Source: Robertkochia marina (lineage in GTDB: Bacteria; Bacteroidota; Bacteroidia; Flavobacteriales; Flavobacteriaceae). From it: a stretch of 64,000 nt of DNA. Position 1 is the first letter of the stretch; each line of letters begins with the position of its first letter. Positions 18,016-25,508 of this stretch are shown here, piece after piece. The stretch covers positions 1 to 64,000 of the forward strand of contig NZ_SSMC01000003.1 of the NCBI RefSeq assembly GCF_004799345.1, written 5' to 3'. The notes beneath the pieces are model-generated. The model was not told the DNA's origin and did no database searches. It worked only from the letters and a program-made list of their open reading frames with translations. A program made the translations under genes and the position numbers.

Positions 18016-19656
18016 ATGATCACCATAGACGGACTCGCAGTAGAATTTGGAGGAACCACCCTTTTCAGTGAGGTGGGCTTTTCCATCAATGAGAAAGACA
18101 AGATCGCCCTTATGGGTAAGAATGGGGCGGGAAAGTCCACCTTATTAAAGATTATTGCAGGGGTAAACAAGCCTACCCGCGGTCAGATCTCAGCGCCAAA
18201 AGAGGCAGTGATTGCTTATCTGCCACAGCATTTACTGACCAACGATGACGCTACTGTTTTTGAGGAAACTTCCAAGGCGTTTGCCTCCCTTTTCAAAATG
18301 AAGGAAGAGATTGATGCCCTCAATGAAGAGCTCACGGTACGCACCGATTACGAGAGCGACGATTATATGAAGCTCATAGAAAAGGTGACCGAACTTAGTG
18401 AGAAATACTATTCGATAGAAGAAGTGAACTACGAGGCAGAGGTAGAACAGGTATTGTTAGGACTTGGTTTTTTACGAGAAGATTTTACCAGGCCAACCTC
18501 TGAGTTTAGTGGTGGGTGGCGTATGCGTATCGAACTGGCCAAGATCCTGTTACAGAAACCGGACCTGATCCTGTTGGATGAGCCTACCAACCACCTGGAT
18601 ATGGACAGTATCCAATGGCTGGAAGACTTTTTGGTGAACCAGGCCAAGGCGGTTATGGTGATCTCTCACGACCGGGCTTTTGTAGATAATATTACCACCA
18701 GAACGATCGAGGTAACCATGGGGCGCATATACGATTACAAAGCCAAATATTCCCATTACCTGGAATTGCGCAAGGAAAGGCGGGAGCATCAGCAAAAGGC
18801 CTATGATGAACAACAAAAAATGATCGCAGAGACCAAAGCCTTCATCGAGCGTTTTAAGGGTACCTATTCGAAAACACTACAGGTGCAGTCGCGGGTTAAA
18901 ATGCTGGAAAAGCTGGAATTGGTGGAAGTGGATGAGGTCGATACCTCTGCCCTGAACCTGAAATTTCCTCCTGCTCCCCGTGCCGGGAAATATCCGGTTG
19001 TTGTGGAAGAGCTCACCAAGTCATACGGCGATCACCTGGTTTTTCAGAATGCCAATATGGTGATCGAACGCGGACAAAAAATAGCATTCGTGGGAAGAAA
19101 TGGCGAAGGAAAGTCTACCATGATCAAAGCCATTATGAATGAGATTGATTTTGAGGGGAATCTGGAAGTGGGTCATAATGTGAAGATCGGATATTTTGCC
19201 CAGAACCAGGCCTCCCTGCTCGATGAATCCATCACGGTTTTTGATACCATAGATCGTATTGCCGAAGGAGATATCCGCACCAGGATCAAAGACATTCTAG
19301 GGGCCTTTATGTTCGGCGGAGATAACTCCACAAAGAAAGTTAAGGTGCTTTCGGGAGGTGAAAAGACCCGATTGGCCATGATCAAACTCCTTCTGGAACC
19401 GGTCAATCTTCTTATTCTCGATGAGCCTACCAACCATCTTGATATGAAAACCAAGGATATTATTAAGGAAGCACTGAAAGATTTTGACGGTACCCTGATC
19501 CTGGTATCGCACGATCGTGATTTCTTAAGCGGATTAGTGACCAAGGTTTTCGAATTCGGTAATAAGCGTGTCAAAGAACACTTCGAAGATATCAATGGCT
19601 TCCTGGAACTTAAAAAGATGGAAAACCTCAGGGAGATCGAAAAGAAAGTAGTTTAG
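18016..19656 (+). CDS. ABC-F family ATPase (ribosome-associated type)
   Basis: The 546-aa protein has two ATP-binding cassettes and no membrane segments. The first cassette has Walker A 'GKNGAGKST', signature 'FSGGW' and Walker B 'DLILLDEPTNHLD'. The second has 'GRNGEGKST', 'LSGGEKTR' and 'NLLILDEPTNHLD'. Between them lies the charged helical linker ('KERREHQQKAYDEQQKMIAETK...') typical of ABC-F proteins. ABC-F members bind the ribosomal E site and tune translation or protect against antibiotics. This domain layout fits the housekeeping YbiT/Uup-like branches, but I cannot assign a subfamily. It is a single gene under its own promoter. Confidence 0.92.
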   Translation: MITIDGLAVEFGGTTLFSEVGFSINEKDKIALMGKNGAGKSTLLKIIAGVNKPTRGQISAPKEAVIAYLPQHLLTNDDATVFEETSKAFASLFKMKEEIDALNEELTVRTDYESDDYMKLIEKVTELSEKYYSIEEVNYEAEVEQVLLGLGFLREDFTRPTSEFSGGWRMRIELAKILLQKPDLILLDEPTNHLDMDSIQWLEDFLVNQAKAVMVISHDRAFVDNITTRTIEVTMGRIYDYKAKYSHYLELRKERREHQQKAYDEQQKMIAETKAFIERFKGTYSKTLQVQSRVKMLEKLELVEVDEVDTSALNLKFPPAPRAGKYPVVVEELTKSYGDHLVFQNANMVIERGQKIAFVGRNGEGKSTMIKAIMNEIDFEGNLEVGHNVKIGYFAQNQASLLDESITVFDTIDRIAEGDIRTRIKDILGAFMFGGDNSTKKVKVLSGGEKTRLAMIKLLLEPVNLLILDEPTNHLDMKTKDIIKEALKDFDGTLILVSHDRDFLSGLVTKVFEFGNKRVKEHFEDINGFLELKKMENLREIEKKVV

Positions 19657-19754
19657 ATTTTTGCAGCCTTGGCTTCAAATGCCTTTACCGCTGACATGGC
19701 TGTTTATTGCAAGAAAGATTCCAGCTCATTCTATAAGTTCAAATATAATCGGAA

Positions 19755-19825
19755 TTCTCCTCCCTTTGGGGGGACCTGCCTACCGGAAGGCAGGGATGCC
19801 CGAAGGGCAAAGGGGGGCTTTTTAC
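19755..19825. repeat. Dispersed repeat, family B, copy 2
   Basis: Same architecture as 17648-17717, including the shared segment CCTGCCTACCGGAAGGC and the terminal GGGGGGCTTTTT. The two copies flank the ABC-F gene in direct orientation. Confidence 0.7.
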
Positions 19826-19836
19826 ACTAATTCAGA

Positions 19837-19991
19837 GATTACCTCCTCGGTGATGTCTACCGTTTCCGTGCTGCAAGAACAAGCCCCTACAAAGGCCTCG
19901 TCTTTGCTCTTGACTCTTGGCTCAACGAAGATTACCTCCTCGCTTCGCTCTTCGGTGATCTCCGCCATTCCAGTACTGCAAGAACAAACCC
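19837..19991. repeat. Imperfect duplication of about 60-90 bp
   Basis: The blocks ATTACCTCCTCGGTGAT...GCAAGAACAAGCCC (from 19839) and ATTACCTCCTCG...TCGGTGATCTCC...GCAAGAACAAACCC (from 19930) are diverged direct copies. On the minus strand they lie in one open frame that reads CSCST..ITEE twice and stops at 19822. No start or known domain supports a gene. Confidence 0.45.
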
Positions 19992-20105
19992 TGCCGGGCA
20001 CTATGTGCGCAGCGGTTTTGTGTTTTCCGGTTGTTCGCTGAAGTAAACTTCGCTCACCCCAGAAAACACAAAACCCCGCAGCATCCGCTGCGGGGTTTGT
20101 TCTTG
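19979..20105. terminator. Long inverted repeat and original tmRNA-side terminator
   Basis: CAAGAACAAACCC and GGTTTTGTGTTTTC in the left arm (19979-20027) pair with GAAAACACAAAACC and GGGTTTGTTCTTG in the right arm (20062-20105) across a 34-base loop. The right arm alone forms a strong CCCCGCAGC/GCTGCGGGG hairpin. Read on the minus strand this hairpin is followed by TTTTGTGTTTT, like a terminator. It lies about 4 bases beyond the partial tmRNA 3' end at 20109. It is probably the terminator that served ssrA before the island inserted. Confidence 0.6.
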
Positions 20106-20108
20106 ATC

Positions 20109-20123
20109 GTGGAGTCGGGGAGA
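20109..20123. other. attL: Left attachment site (partial tmRNA 3' end)
   Basis: GTGGAGTCGGGGAGA is identical to 31330-31344. After one mismatch, TCGA also matches. The rest of the tmRNA is absent here, as expected for the distal att copy. Confidence 0.75.
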
Positions 20124-20181
20124 GTCGACCGAAGTCTGTAATCGCAATGTTTACAAGGCTTCCGGGAGGGAGTCAATTTTA

Positions 20182-20208
20182 TGGTCCCGAATACCCACCT
20201 TTTTAACA
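20182..20208 (+). repeat. Island-end direct repeat, left copy
   Basis: TGGTCCCGAAT, then seven bases, then TTTTTAACA. The right copy is 31209-31235, the same length with three mismatches in the middle. It lies 58 bp inside the left att core, so it is a candidate recombinase arm site. Confidence 0.6.
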
Positions 20209-20274
20209 TAGTTTAACTTCTTTAAGGTGTAGTTGAAAACATTTTGAGGGGATTTACCCCCCAAATTATAATTA

Positions 20275-20350
20275 GTAACAGGCTCCCCGCCCTGGTCAGG
20301 GCGGGGTAGATCAGGGTGTAACCCTGAGACGGGGTGGGTTGTTGCCATGA
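20275..20350. repeat. REP-like repeat, family A, inverted copy
   Basis: GGCTCCCCGCCCTGGTCAGG, GCGGGG, a CAGGGT/ACCCTG hairpin, and GACGGGGTGGGTTGTTG. It shares both ends with the copies at 265-415 and 59686-59745 but has a different inner hairpin. Confidence 0.7.
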
Positions 20351-20403
20351 GAATCCTTTCCGCCCATTCCATGCATGTTATTTGTAATAAAGGCCAGCGC
20401 GCC

Positions 20404-20478
20404 TTCTGGCCCCCCTGGCTACCGCCAGGCAGGTTCGCTAAAAAGGTCCACCGGACCTTTTCTAAACGCTTGGTCCCC
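20404..20478. repeat. Dispersed palindromic repeat, family C, copy 3
   Basis: GGCTACCGCCAGGCAGG, TTCGCTAAAA, an AAAAGGTCCACCGGACCTTTT hairpin and CGCTTGGTCCCC. It lies inside the island although the family also occurs outside it. The rest of 20124-20737 shows no supported gene. Confidence 0.65.
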
Positions 20479-20737
20479 CATAATCTTCCATAACTAACCT
20501 ATGAAATGTTGTGGTAAAACTGTAATAAAAGGTCTTTAAGTGATGGATAACATGCAACATGCTAGTTCATCAGTAATAACAGGGGTTAAGGGGAATTATG
20601 GATAAAAGCAACGAGCTTCAGCGCGTTGCCCTCTTGCTATTCCCCTTTATTAATTTTACTAACCATTATTTAAGTATGCCTTTCAGCTTATCAAACTATA
20701 GGAGAGAAGGTATTGAATCGTAATTATAAACAGTACA

Positions 20738-20839
20738 ATGGATAAAATCTCAATTAAAGAATTTAATCTATATCTTAGTAAGACTAAAATTATCGATACC
20801 CCTTCCTCTCCCTCCCCCAAGATTTATCTAATTAATTAG
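20738..20839 (+). CDS. Possible 33-codon small ORF
   Basis: ATG at 20738 to TAG at 20839 encodes a short Lys/Ser/Ile-rich peptide beginning MDKISIKEFNLYLSK. No clear ribosome binding site and no recognised family. It lies just before the helicase gene and could be a leader or chance. Confidence 0.2.
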   Translation: MDKISIKEFNLYLSKTKIIDTPSSPSPKIYLIN

Positions 20840-20879
20840 TAGCGAATTAATACTAATTCTAGGATTTAAATTTGTTTTG

Positions 20880-23441
20880 ATGTATAGTACTGAAAAATTA
20901 AAGGCTGAATTAAATAATGAACAATTTCAAGCTGTAACGTCGACAGAGGGGTACGTGAGAGTTATTGCGGGAGCAGGCTCGGGAAAAACAAGAGCTCTTA
21001 CCTCTCGATATGCATATATCATTGGTGCTTTAGGCATTAGCTCATCAAATATTCTTTGTGTCACTTTTACTAATAAGGCCGCAAGGGAGATGCGAATTCG
21101 GGTGAAAAAGCTAATAGGGGGTAATTCGGATTTAGGATATATAACCACCTATCATGGATTTTGTGTCAGAATTCTCCGGGAGGACATAAATAAAATAAGT
21201 TATCCGAAAAATTTTATCATAATGGATGTTGAGGACCAAAAAACGGTTCTTCGCGATATATACCGTGAACTGGGAATTACTTCCAAGGAATTGACCTTTA
21301 AACAAGTTTTACGGTTTATAAGTAGACAGAAAACACAATTGCATTACCTCGAGTACATCTTAGATTCTAAGAAAAATAAATCAAAAGATAAGATCGATAA
21401 AATTTTTATAAGGTACTTAGAGAAACAACAGAGAAATTTTGCCTTGGATTTTGATGATCTTATAAATTTCACTCTTTATATACTAGCTAAGTATCCAGAT
21501 ACACTTCTAAAATGGCAAAAGAGACTTCATTATATTTTAGTTGACGAAACTCAGGACAGTTCAGACAAGCAATTTAAATTAGTTGAATTGTTATCTAGGT
21601 TTCATAAAAACCTTTTTGTTGTTGGAGATCCAGATCAAACCATTTATGAATGGCGTGGTGCTAAACCTGAAATACTTGTAAATTTTGACAAGACCTATCC
21701 TGATAGCAAAACGATAGTAATGAATCAGAACTATCGGTCAACACCAAACATATTAAGTCTTGGAAATCACATTATAAAAAACAATAAGATACGTGTCGCA
21801 AAGGACATGTTTACCCAAAATCCGGAAGGTGTTGAAGTGATTCATTTTCATGCGCAAAATGATAATGAAGAAGGCTTATGGGTAGCAACCGAAATTAAAA
21901 AACTCGTATACGAGGATAATTGCAAATATTCAGATTTCGCAATACTATACAGAGCAAACTATATCTCTAGAAATATTGAGCAATCCTTTATCAGGGAAAA
22001 CATCCCATACTCTGTCTTTGGTGGGATTAGATTTTTTGAGAGGAAGGAAATAAAAGATGTATTAGCCTATTTACGCTTAATTGAATTTGAAGATGATTTT
22101 TCTTTTTTGAGAGTTGTAAATGTTCCAAGTCGAGGTTTAGGTAAACGATTTATTCAAAATGTCGCTGAAATTGCTGAAAAGGATAATGTTTCATTGTATC
22201 AAGCATTAAAAACTAATGTTTCAAGGAAAGGATTAAATAGAAAAGGTGCAATTGAATTTATTGAATTGATTGAGAGTAAAAGAAAAATAAAAGATTCAAT
22301 TTCAGTTTCGGATTTAATAAAGGAAATAATGGATGAAAGTGGTTTATCAGGCTACTATAGACTTGATGGTGACACGGACAGGTTGGAAAATGTGAAGGAG
22401 TTACAAAATTCAATAATAACTCAAGAAAATAATACTGAAGAGAATTTCACCTTAACAGAGTACCTCCAGGAAATTGCTTTGTACACCGATATGGATATTG
22501 ATGATAATAGAAATGACAGGGTAAAACTAATGACCATTCATACATCCAAAGGATTAGAGTTTCCGCATGTTTTTTTATGTGGATTTACAGAGGGGATTTT
22601 ACCAAGTGCAATGTCCATAAAGGAAAGAGGCAAGAAAGCTATAGAAGAAGAGCGTCGCTTGACATATGTTGCAATAACCAGAGCAGAAAAAGCCTTTTAC
22701 ATGACTGATTCAGAAGGATTTAATTTTAGTACTGGCTCCAATAAATATCCTTCTCGCTTTTTATTTGAAATAAGTGATAATTTTTTTGTTAGAAAAGGAA
22801 AATTAAGTCAAGATATAATAGATGAAGCAAAAAAAAAGTTTCAGTTAGAATTAAATGGGCTACCCAAGCCTAAAAGTTTTAAGCTGAAAGATTTGGTACA
22901 TCACCCAATTTGGGGCTATGGAAAAGTTATAGAGATAAATTTAGATAGAGAAGAATATTTAATCGATTTTGAAAAAACCGGAAAGACCAAACCTATTAAT
23001 TTCTACTTTCGAGGGCTTTCGTCGGCAAAAGACGCATTAAATCATTCTCAAATCACAAAAGAAAAAGGGAAAGAAAATTCTACATCAGTGGGTGGGATTG
23101 AGTCTTCCGATAAAAGGGTAAAGGATTTGGGCGAAAAAAGTATTGAGGTAGTACCAGATACCCAGGATTTAGTTAAGGTAAAGGATCAAAAAGAGGAGGA
23201 ATATAACGAGGAACAACTTGAACGTTACAAAGAAATTTTAAGCAATTTGAATCAGAAGGCAATAGAGGATGATTGGATTCAAGATAAAAATTCACACACC
23301 GATTTATCGAAAGAAGGGAATAGTACAAAAGGTTTATCAACTGCCAAGGATTATGAAAATGACCTACCAGGAATTAAGAGTAAAACTAAAGGAAATTTCT
23401 GGTCAATTATAACAAGTATGTTTAGGTCAATCTTTTGTTAA
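20880..23441 (+). CDS. UvrD/PcrA-like superfamily 1 DNA helicase (island-borne)
   Basis: The ATG at 20880 is preferred over a TTG at 20877. The 853-aa protein has all SF1A motifs: Q-motif 'LNNEQFQAV', Walker A 'AGAGSGKT' (about residues 31-38), Walker B 'ILVDETQDSSD', motif III 'VVGDPDQTIYEWRGA', motif IV 'NYRSTPNI', motif V 'VKLMTIHTSKGLEF' and motif VI 'RRLTYVAITRAEK'. A PcrA-type Tudor-like C-terminal domain ('VHHPIWGYGKVIEINLDREEYLIDF') and a charged linker follow. It should be a 3'-5' ATP-dependent helicase or translocase. It is AT-rich compared with the flanks and sits in the island, so it is a mobile paralogue, not the housekeeping gene. UvrD proteins occur in defence systems such as Gabija, but no GajA-type nuclease is present. 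Confidence 0.92.
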   Translation: MYSTEKLKAELNNEQFQAVTSTEGYVRVIAGAGSGKTRALTSRYAYIIGALGISSSNILCVTFTNKAAREMRIRVKKLIGGNSDLGYITTYHGFCVRILREDINKISYPKNFIIMDVEDQKTVLRDIYRELGITSKELTFKQVLRFISRQKTQLHYLEYILDSKKNKSKDKIDKIFIRYLEKQQRNFALDFDDLINFTLYILAKYPDTLLKWQKRLHYILVDETQDSSDKQFKLVELLSRFHKNLFVVGDPDQTIYEWRGAKPEILVNFDKTYPDSKTIVMNQNYRSTPNILSLGNHIIKNNKIRVAKDMFTQNPEGVEVIHFHAQNDNEEGLWVATEIKKLVYEDNCKYSDFAILYRANYISRNIEQSFIRENIPYSVFGGIRFFERKEIKDVLAYLRLIEFEDDFSFLRVVNVPSRGLGKRFIQNVAEIAEKDNVSLYQALKTNVSRKGLNRKGAIEFIELIESKRKIKDSISVSDLIKEIMDESGLSGYYRLDGDTDRLENVKELQNSIITQENNTEENFTLTEYLQEIALYTDMDIDDNRNDRVKLMTIHTSKGLEFPHVFLCGFTEGILPSAMSIKERGKKAIEEERRLTYVAITRAEKAFYMTDSEGFNFSTGSNKYPSRFLFEISDNFFVRKGKLSQDIIDEAKKKFQLELNGLPKPKSFKLKDLVHHPIWGYGKVIEINLDREEYLIDFEKTGKTKPINFYFRGLSSAKDALNHSQITKEKGKENSTSVGGIESSDKRVKDLGEKSIEVVPDTQDLVKVKDQKEEEYNEEQLERYKEILSNLNQKAIEDDWIQDKNSHTDLSKEGNSTKGLSTAKDYENDLPGIKSKTKGNFWSIITSMFRSIFC

Positions 23442-23449
23442 TTATTGTA

Positions 23450-24490
23450 TTATAAACTTTTTCTTAAGACAATTTCAAAACTGTTGATACCATAATCAAT
23501 ACCGCGTATATTTTCGATTTCATCTCCAAAATGAATATTGAATTCACCATGATTCAACTGGATCATTTGGTTTATCCTCCATAATCCTATACCGTCACCA
23601 CTTTTACCTAACTTTTTAGCTAATCGACTTGAAAACCCTTCGTTCAATATACTTTCTCTTTCTTCAATAGGGACATAAAGACTGGTCATATTCATTTTAA
23701 TCGCTACGGTATCTTTATCCTCTTTAAAATCAACCGTTACTATAGAGTTGGGGAGCGTGTATTTTGTTGAATTCTCAATTAAATGGTAAAATGCTACCTG
23801 CATTGTTTCATAATCAATTTGGGTTTTTCCTTCGAACTCTCTAACATCTACATATATTTCATTATTAGAAAAATCAGAAAAAAAGGTGTGTAAAACATTT
23901 AAGAACACCTTTCTTACGGGTAGTGATTTTATTTCCAGGTCTTTTGAGTCTAATCTTTCTATTTTCTTATATATAGAGAACTCTGATTTCATATGGATGT
24001 TATTTTTAGCAATCCTTAAAAATAACATTGCCGCTTTATCGGGGTCAGATATAATTTCTCTTTTAATGAACTCTAACTGTTTTTTCCAATTACTAGATAG
24101 AGTTTCTTGCGGTACGAGATCATATATTTCCTGAATATTGTATGCGTTAATTGAGGTTAAGTTATGTATCAGGCGATTTACTTTTGTTTGTTCAGTTTTT
24201 TTGATGTTTTCTGTAATCTCATTTACTGGAAGTTCAATATCTCCCATGGCATAGGACAAGGCATCAAGCTTATTTTTGAATAGTGCGGTAGTTTTTGATT
24301 GATTACAGCAAAGAAAAATATTTGATTTCTTAGTTTGTTTGAAACCTTGCTTTCTGCGATCATTGTATACCGGACATGGATTAACACTTTTGTAAATATC
24401 ATTACAATTTGCCATGCATACCCGACACTCGTCTAATAGATTCTGGGATGTAATGGATTTATATGGAACATTTATAGAAAAGTGTTTCAT
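23450..24490 (-). CDS. Cytosolic histidine kinase with N-terminal cysteine cluster
   Basis: The 346-aa protein has no membrane segment. The first 65 residues hold six cysteines (C22, C25, C29, C39, C61, C62; C-x2-C-x3-C-x9-C plus CC), suggesting a zinc or iron-sulfur site. H109 in 'RLIHNLTSIN' is a possible phospho-accepting His. The C-terminal GHKL ATPase domain shows an N-box 'HLIENSTKYT' and a G-box 'GKSGDGIGLWRINQMI', followed by a normal final strand. It starts 12 bp after the receiver-domain gene, so the two form an operon. It may sense redox or metal and phosphorylate the receiver partner, which is inference. The classic F-box is not clear. No named defence system with this exact pair is known to me. 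Confidence 0.8.
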   Translation of the reverse strand: MKHFSINVPYKSITSQNLLDECRVCMANCNDIYKSVNPCPVYNDRRKQGFKQTKKSNIFLCCNQSKTTALFKNKLDALSYAMGDIELPVNEITENIKKTEQTKVNRLIHNLTSINAYNIQEIYDLVPQETLSSNWKKQLEFIKREIISDPDKAAMLFLRIAKNNIHMKSEFSIYKKIERLDSKDLEIKSLPVRKVFLNVLHTFFSDFSNNEIYVDVREFEGKTQIDYETMQVAFYHLIENSTKYTLPNSIVTVDFKEDKDTVAIKMNMTSLYVPIEERESILNEGFSSRLAKKLGKSGDGIGLWRINQMIQLNHGEFNIHFGDEIENIRGIDYGINSFEIVLRKSL

Positions 24491-24502
24491 TTGAGAAATG
24501 AA

Positions 24503-25057
24503 TTAAATTAAGCTTTCTATGAGAGTTATAAATTCATAAGGTTCAGCATTTTTTGCAAGACAATCATCAACTTCCCTTAACGCTTTATGAAAACGGTCAC
24601 CTTTGTTTTCAGCTGAATATAAAACAATCTTCTTATCTGGATGTCTATCCTTTAAAGCTGAAGCAAGGCCAAGTCCTTGATCCTTAAACATAGAGGTGCC
24701 AACTCCGTTTATGTCTACAAAAATTATATGTGCATCTCTAACCTTATAATCATCTAAATTGGTTATATCCTTTACTCCTTTAGTATTAACCCAACCTGAT
24801 CTTTTTAATATTGAAATGATCTTATAGTCGGAATACTGGTCATCAATAAACAAAATTTTAATCGCACCTTTTTCAGGTGATTTTTGTTTCTGCGGATGAT
24901 TAGGTTTATCAATAGCGGAAGGGCTAATATTAATATTATTAATAATTCTATTGGCGAAATTAGGTTTAATCGATTTCTTTAAAAAAGGAAAAGTTCCAAC
25001 TAAAAGTGTTGCAATAATTCCTCCAATCCACTCAATGTTTTCCAATATATATTCCAT
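24503..25057 (-). CDS. Receiver-domain protein with predicted N-terminal membrane anchor
   Basis: Residues 8-27 form one hydrophobic segment ('IEWIGGIIATLLVGTFPFL'), followed by a basic stretch and a linker with many Pro and Lys. Residues 66-184 form a response-regulator receiver: acidic pair D72-D73, phospho-acceptor D115 in 'IIFVDINGVG', S148 in 'VLYSAEN' and K169 in 'CLAKNAEP'. No output domain follows. The arrangement is unusual because the receiver, not the kinase, is tied to the membrane. The gene is first in an operon with the cysteine-rich kinase (12-bp gap). The output could be a protein contact at the membrane. Promoter candidate on the minus strand near 25092-25099 is only a weak match. 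Confidence 0.8.
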   Translation of the reverse strand: MEYILENIEWIGGIIATLLVGTFPFLKKSIKPNFANRIINNINISPSAIDKPNHPQKQKSPEKGAIKILFIDDQYSDYKIISILKRSGWVNTKGVKDITNLDDYKVRDAHIIFVDINGVGTSMFKDQGLGLASALKDRHPDKKIVLYSAENKGDRFHKALREVDDCLAKNAEPYEFITLIESLI

Positions 25058-25220
25058 AAAGAGATAATTAGTTTTACGCTAAAGGATTACTAATATAGGA
25101 ACAGTCTAAGGTTCTGTAGGTGTAATGGAATAGTGAATTATCAACAATTGTTGTGAATAATCAATAAAATTCTTACAATAAATGCTTTTAACTTCGTAAC
25201 AACTATCTGCTTTTGGATAA

Positions 25221-25318
25221 GCTCGTTCCCTGATCCTGGAGGCGGATCGGGTGAACAAGCCATTCAAATTCTTTTCTTCGAATGGAAAAATTTCAAAACG
25301 TTGTAAACGTTTAAAAAT
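25221..25318 (+). repeat. 97-bp hairpin repeat in the island, copy 1
   Basis: GCTCGTTCCCTGATCCTGGA starts a stem-loop closed by GAACAAGC. CATTCAAAT, TTCGAATG and AACGTTGTAAACGTTTAAAA follow. The second copy, at 29683-29779, is direct and nearly identical. Between 25058 and 25508 there is no supported gene. Confidence 0.8.
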
Positions 25319-25431
25319 GGAATTGTTGGGACCTGTGTAATACAATTAGAATAAATATTAGGCAGGTTTTCTGATTAATATCTCATTCTAGGTTTCTACT
25401 CAAATAAATAATAAATTTAAGAATTCAACCG

Positions 25432-25500
25432 GGCTTTCCATCGCTGCCGGGGACAACTATAGCATTCCCCCGCCACGAGCCTTAGCCTAATCGGTAATAC
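25432..25500. repeat. GC-rich palindromic boundary before the thioredoxin gene
   Basis: A GC-rich block in AT-rich DNA contains GCCGGGGA and TTCCCCCG as inverted arms around an AT-rich loop. It ends 8 bp before the gene start. Similar GC-rich palindromes precede the next two genes. Confidence 0.45.
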
Positions 25501-25508
25501 CTCAAAAA

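Noticed and set aside
19661-20041. 126-aa plus-strand open frame after the ABC-F gene
   Set aside because: It runs through the family B repeat and the duplicated block and reads like translated repeat DNA.
20109-20135. tRNA gene at the left island end
   Set aside because: Only the acceptor and part of the T-arm of the tmRNA are present; no anticodon or D arm can be formed.
20880-25057. Gabija or Detocs defence system
   Set aside because: No OLD-type GajA nuclease accompanies the helicase, and the kinase-receiver pair lacks the Detocs DtcA/B/C layout and effector.
25106-25345. 79-aa minus-strand frame between the receiver and thioredoxin genes
   Set aside because: It is a reading of the 97-bp hairpin repeat.
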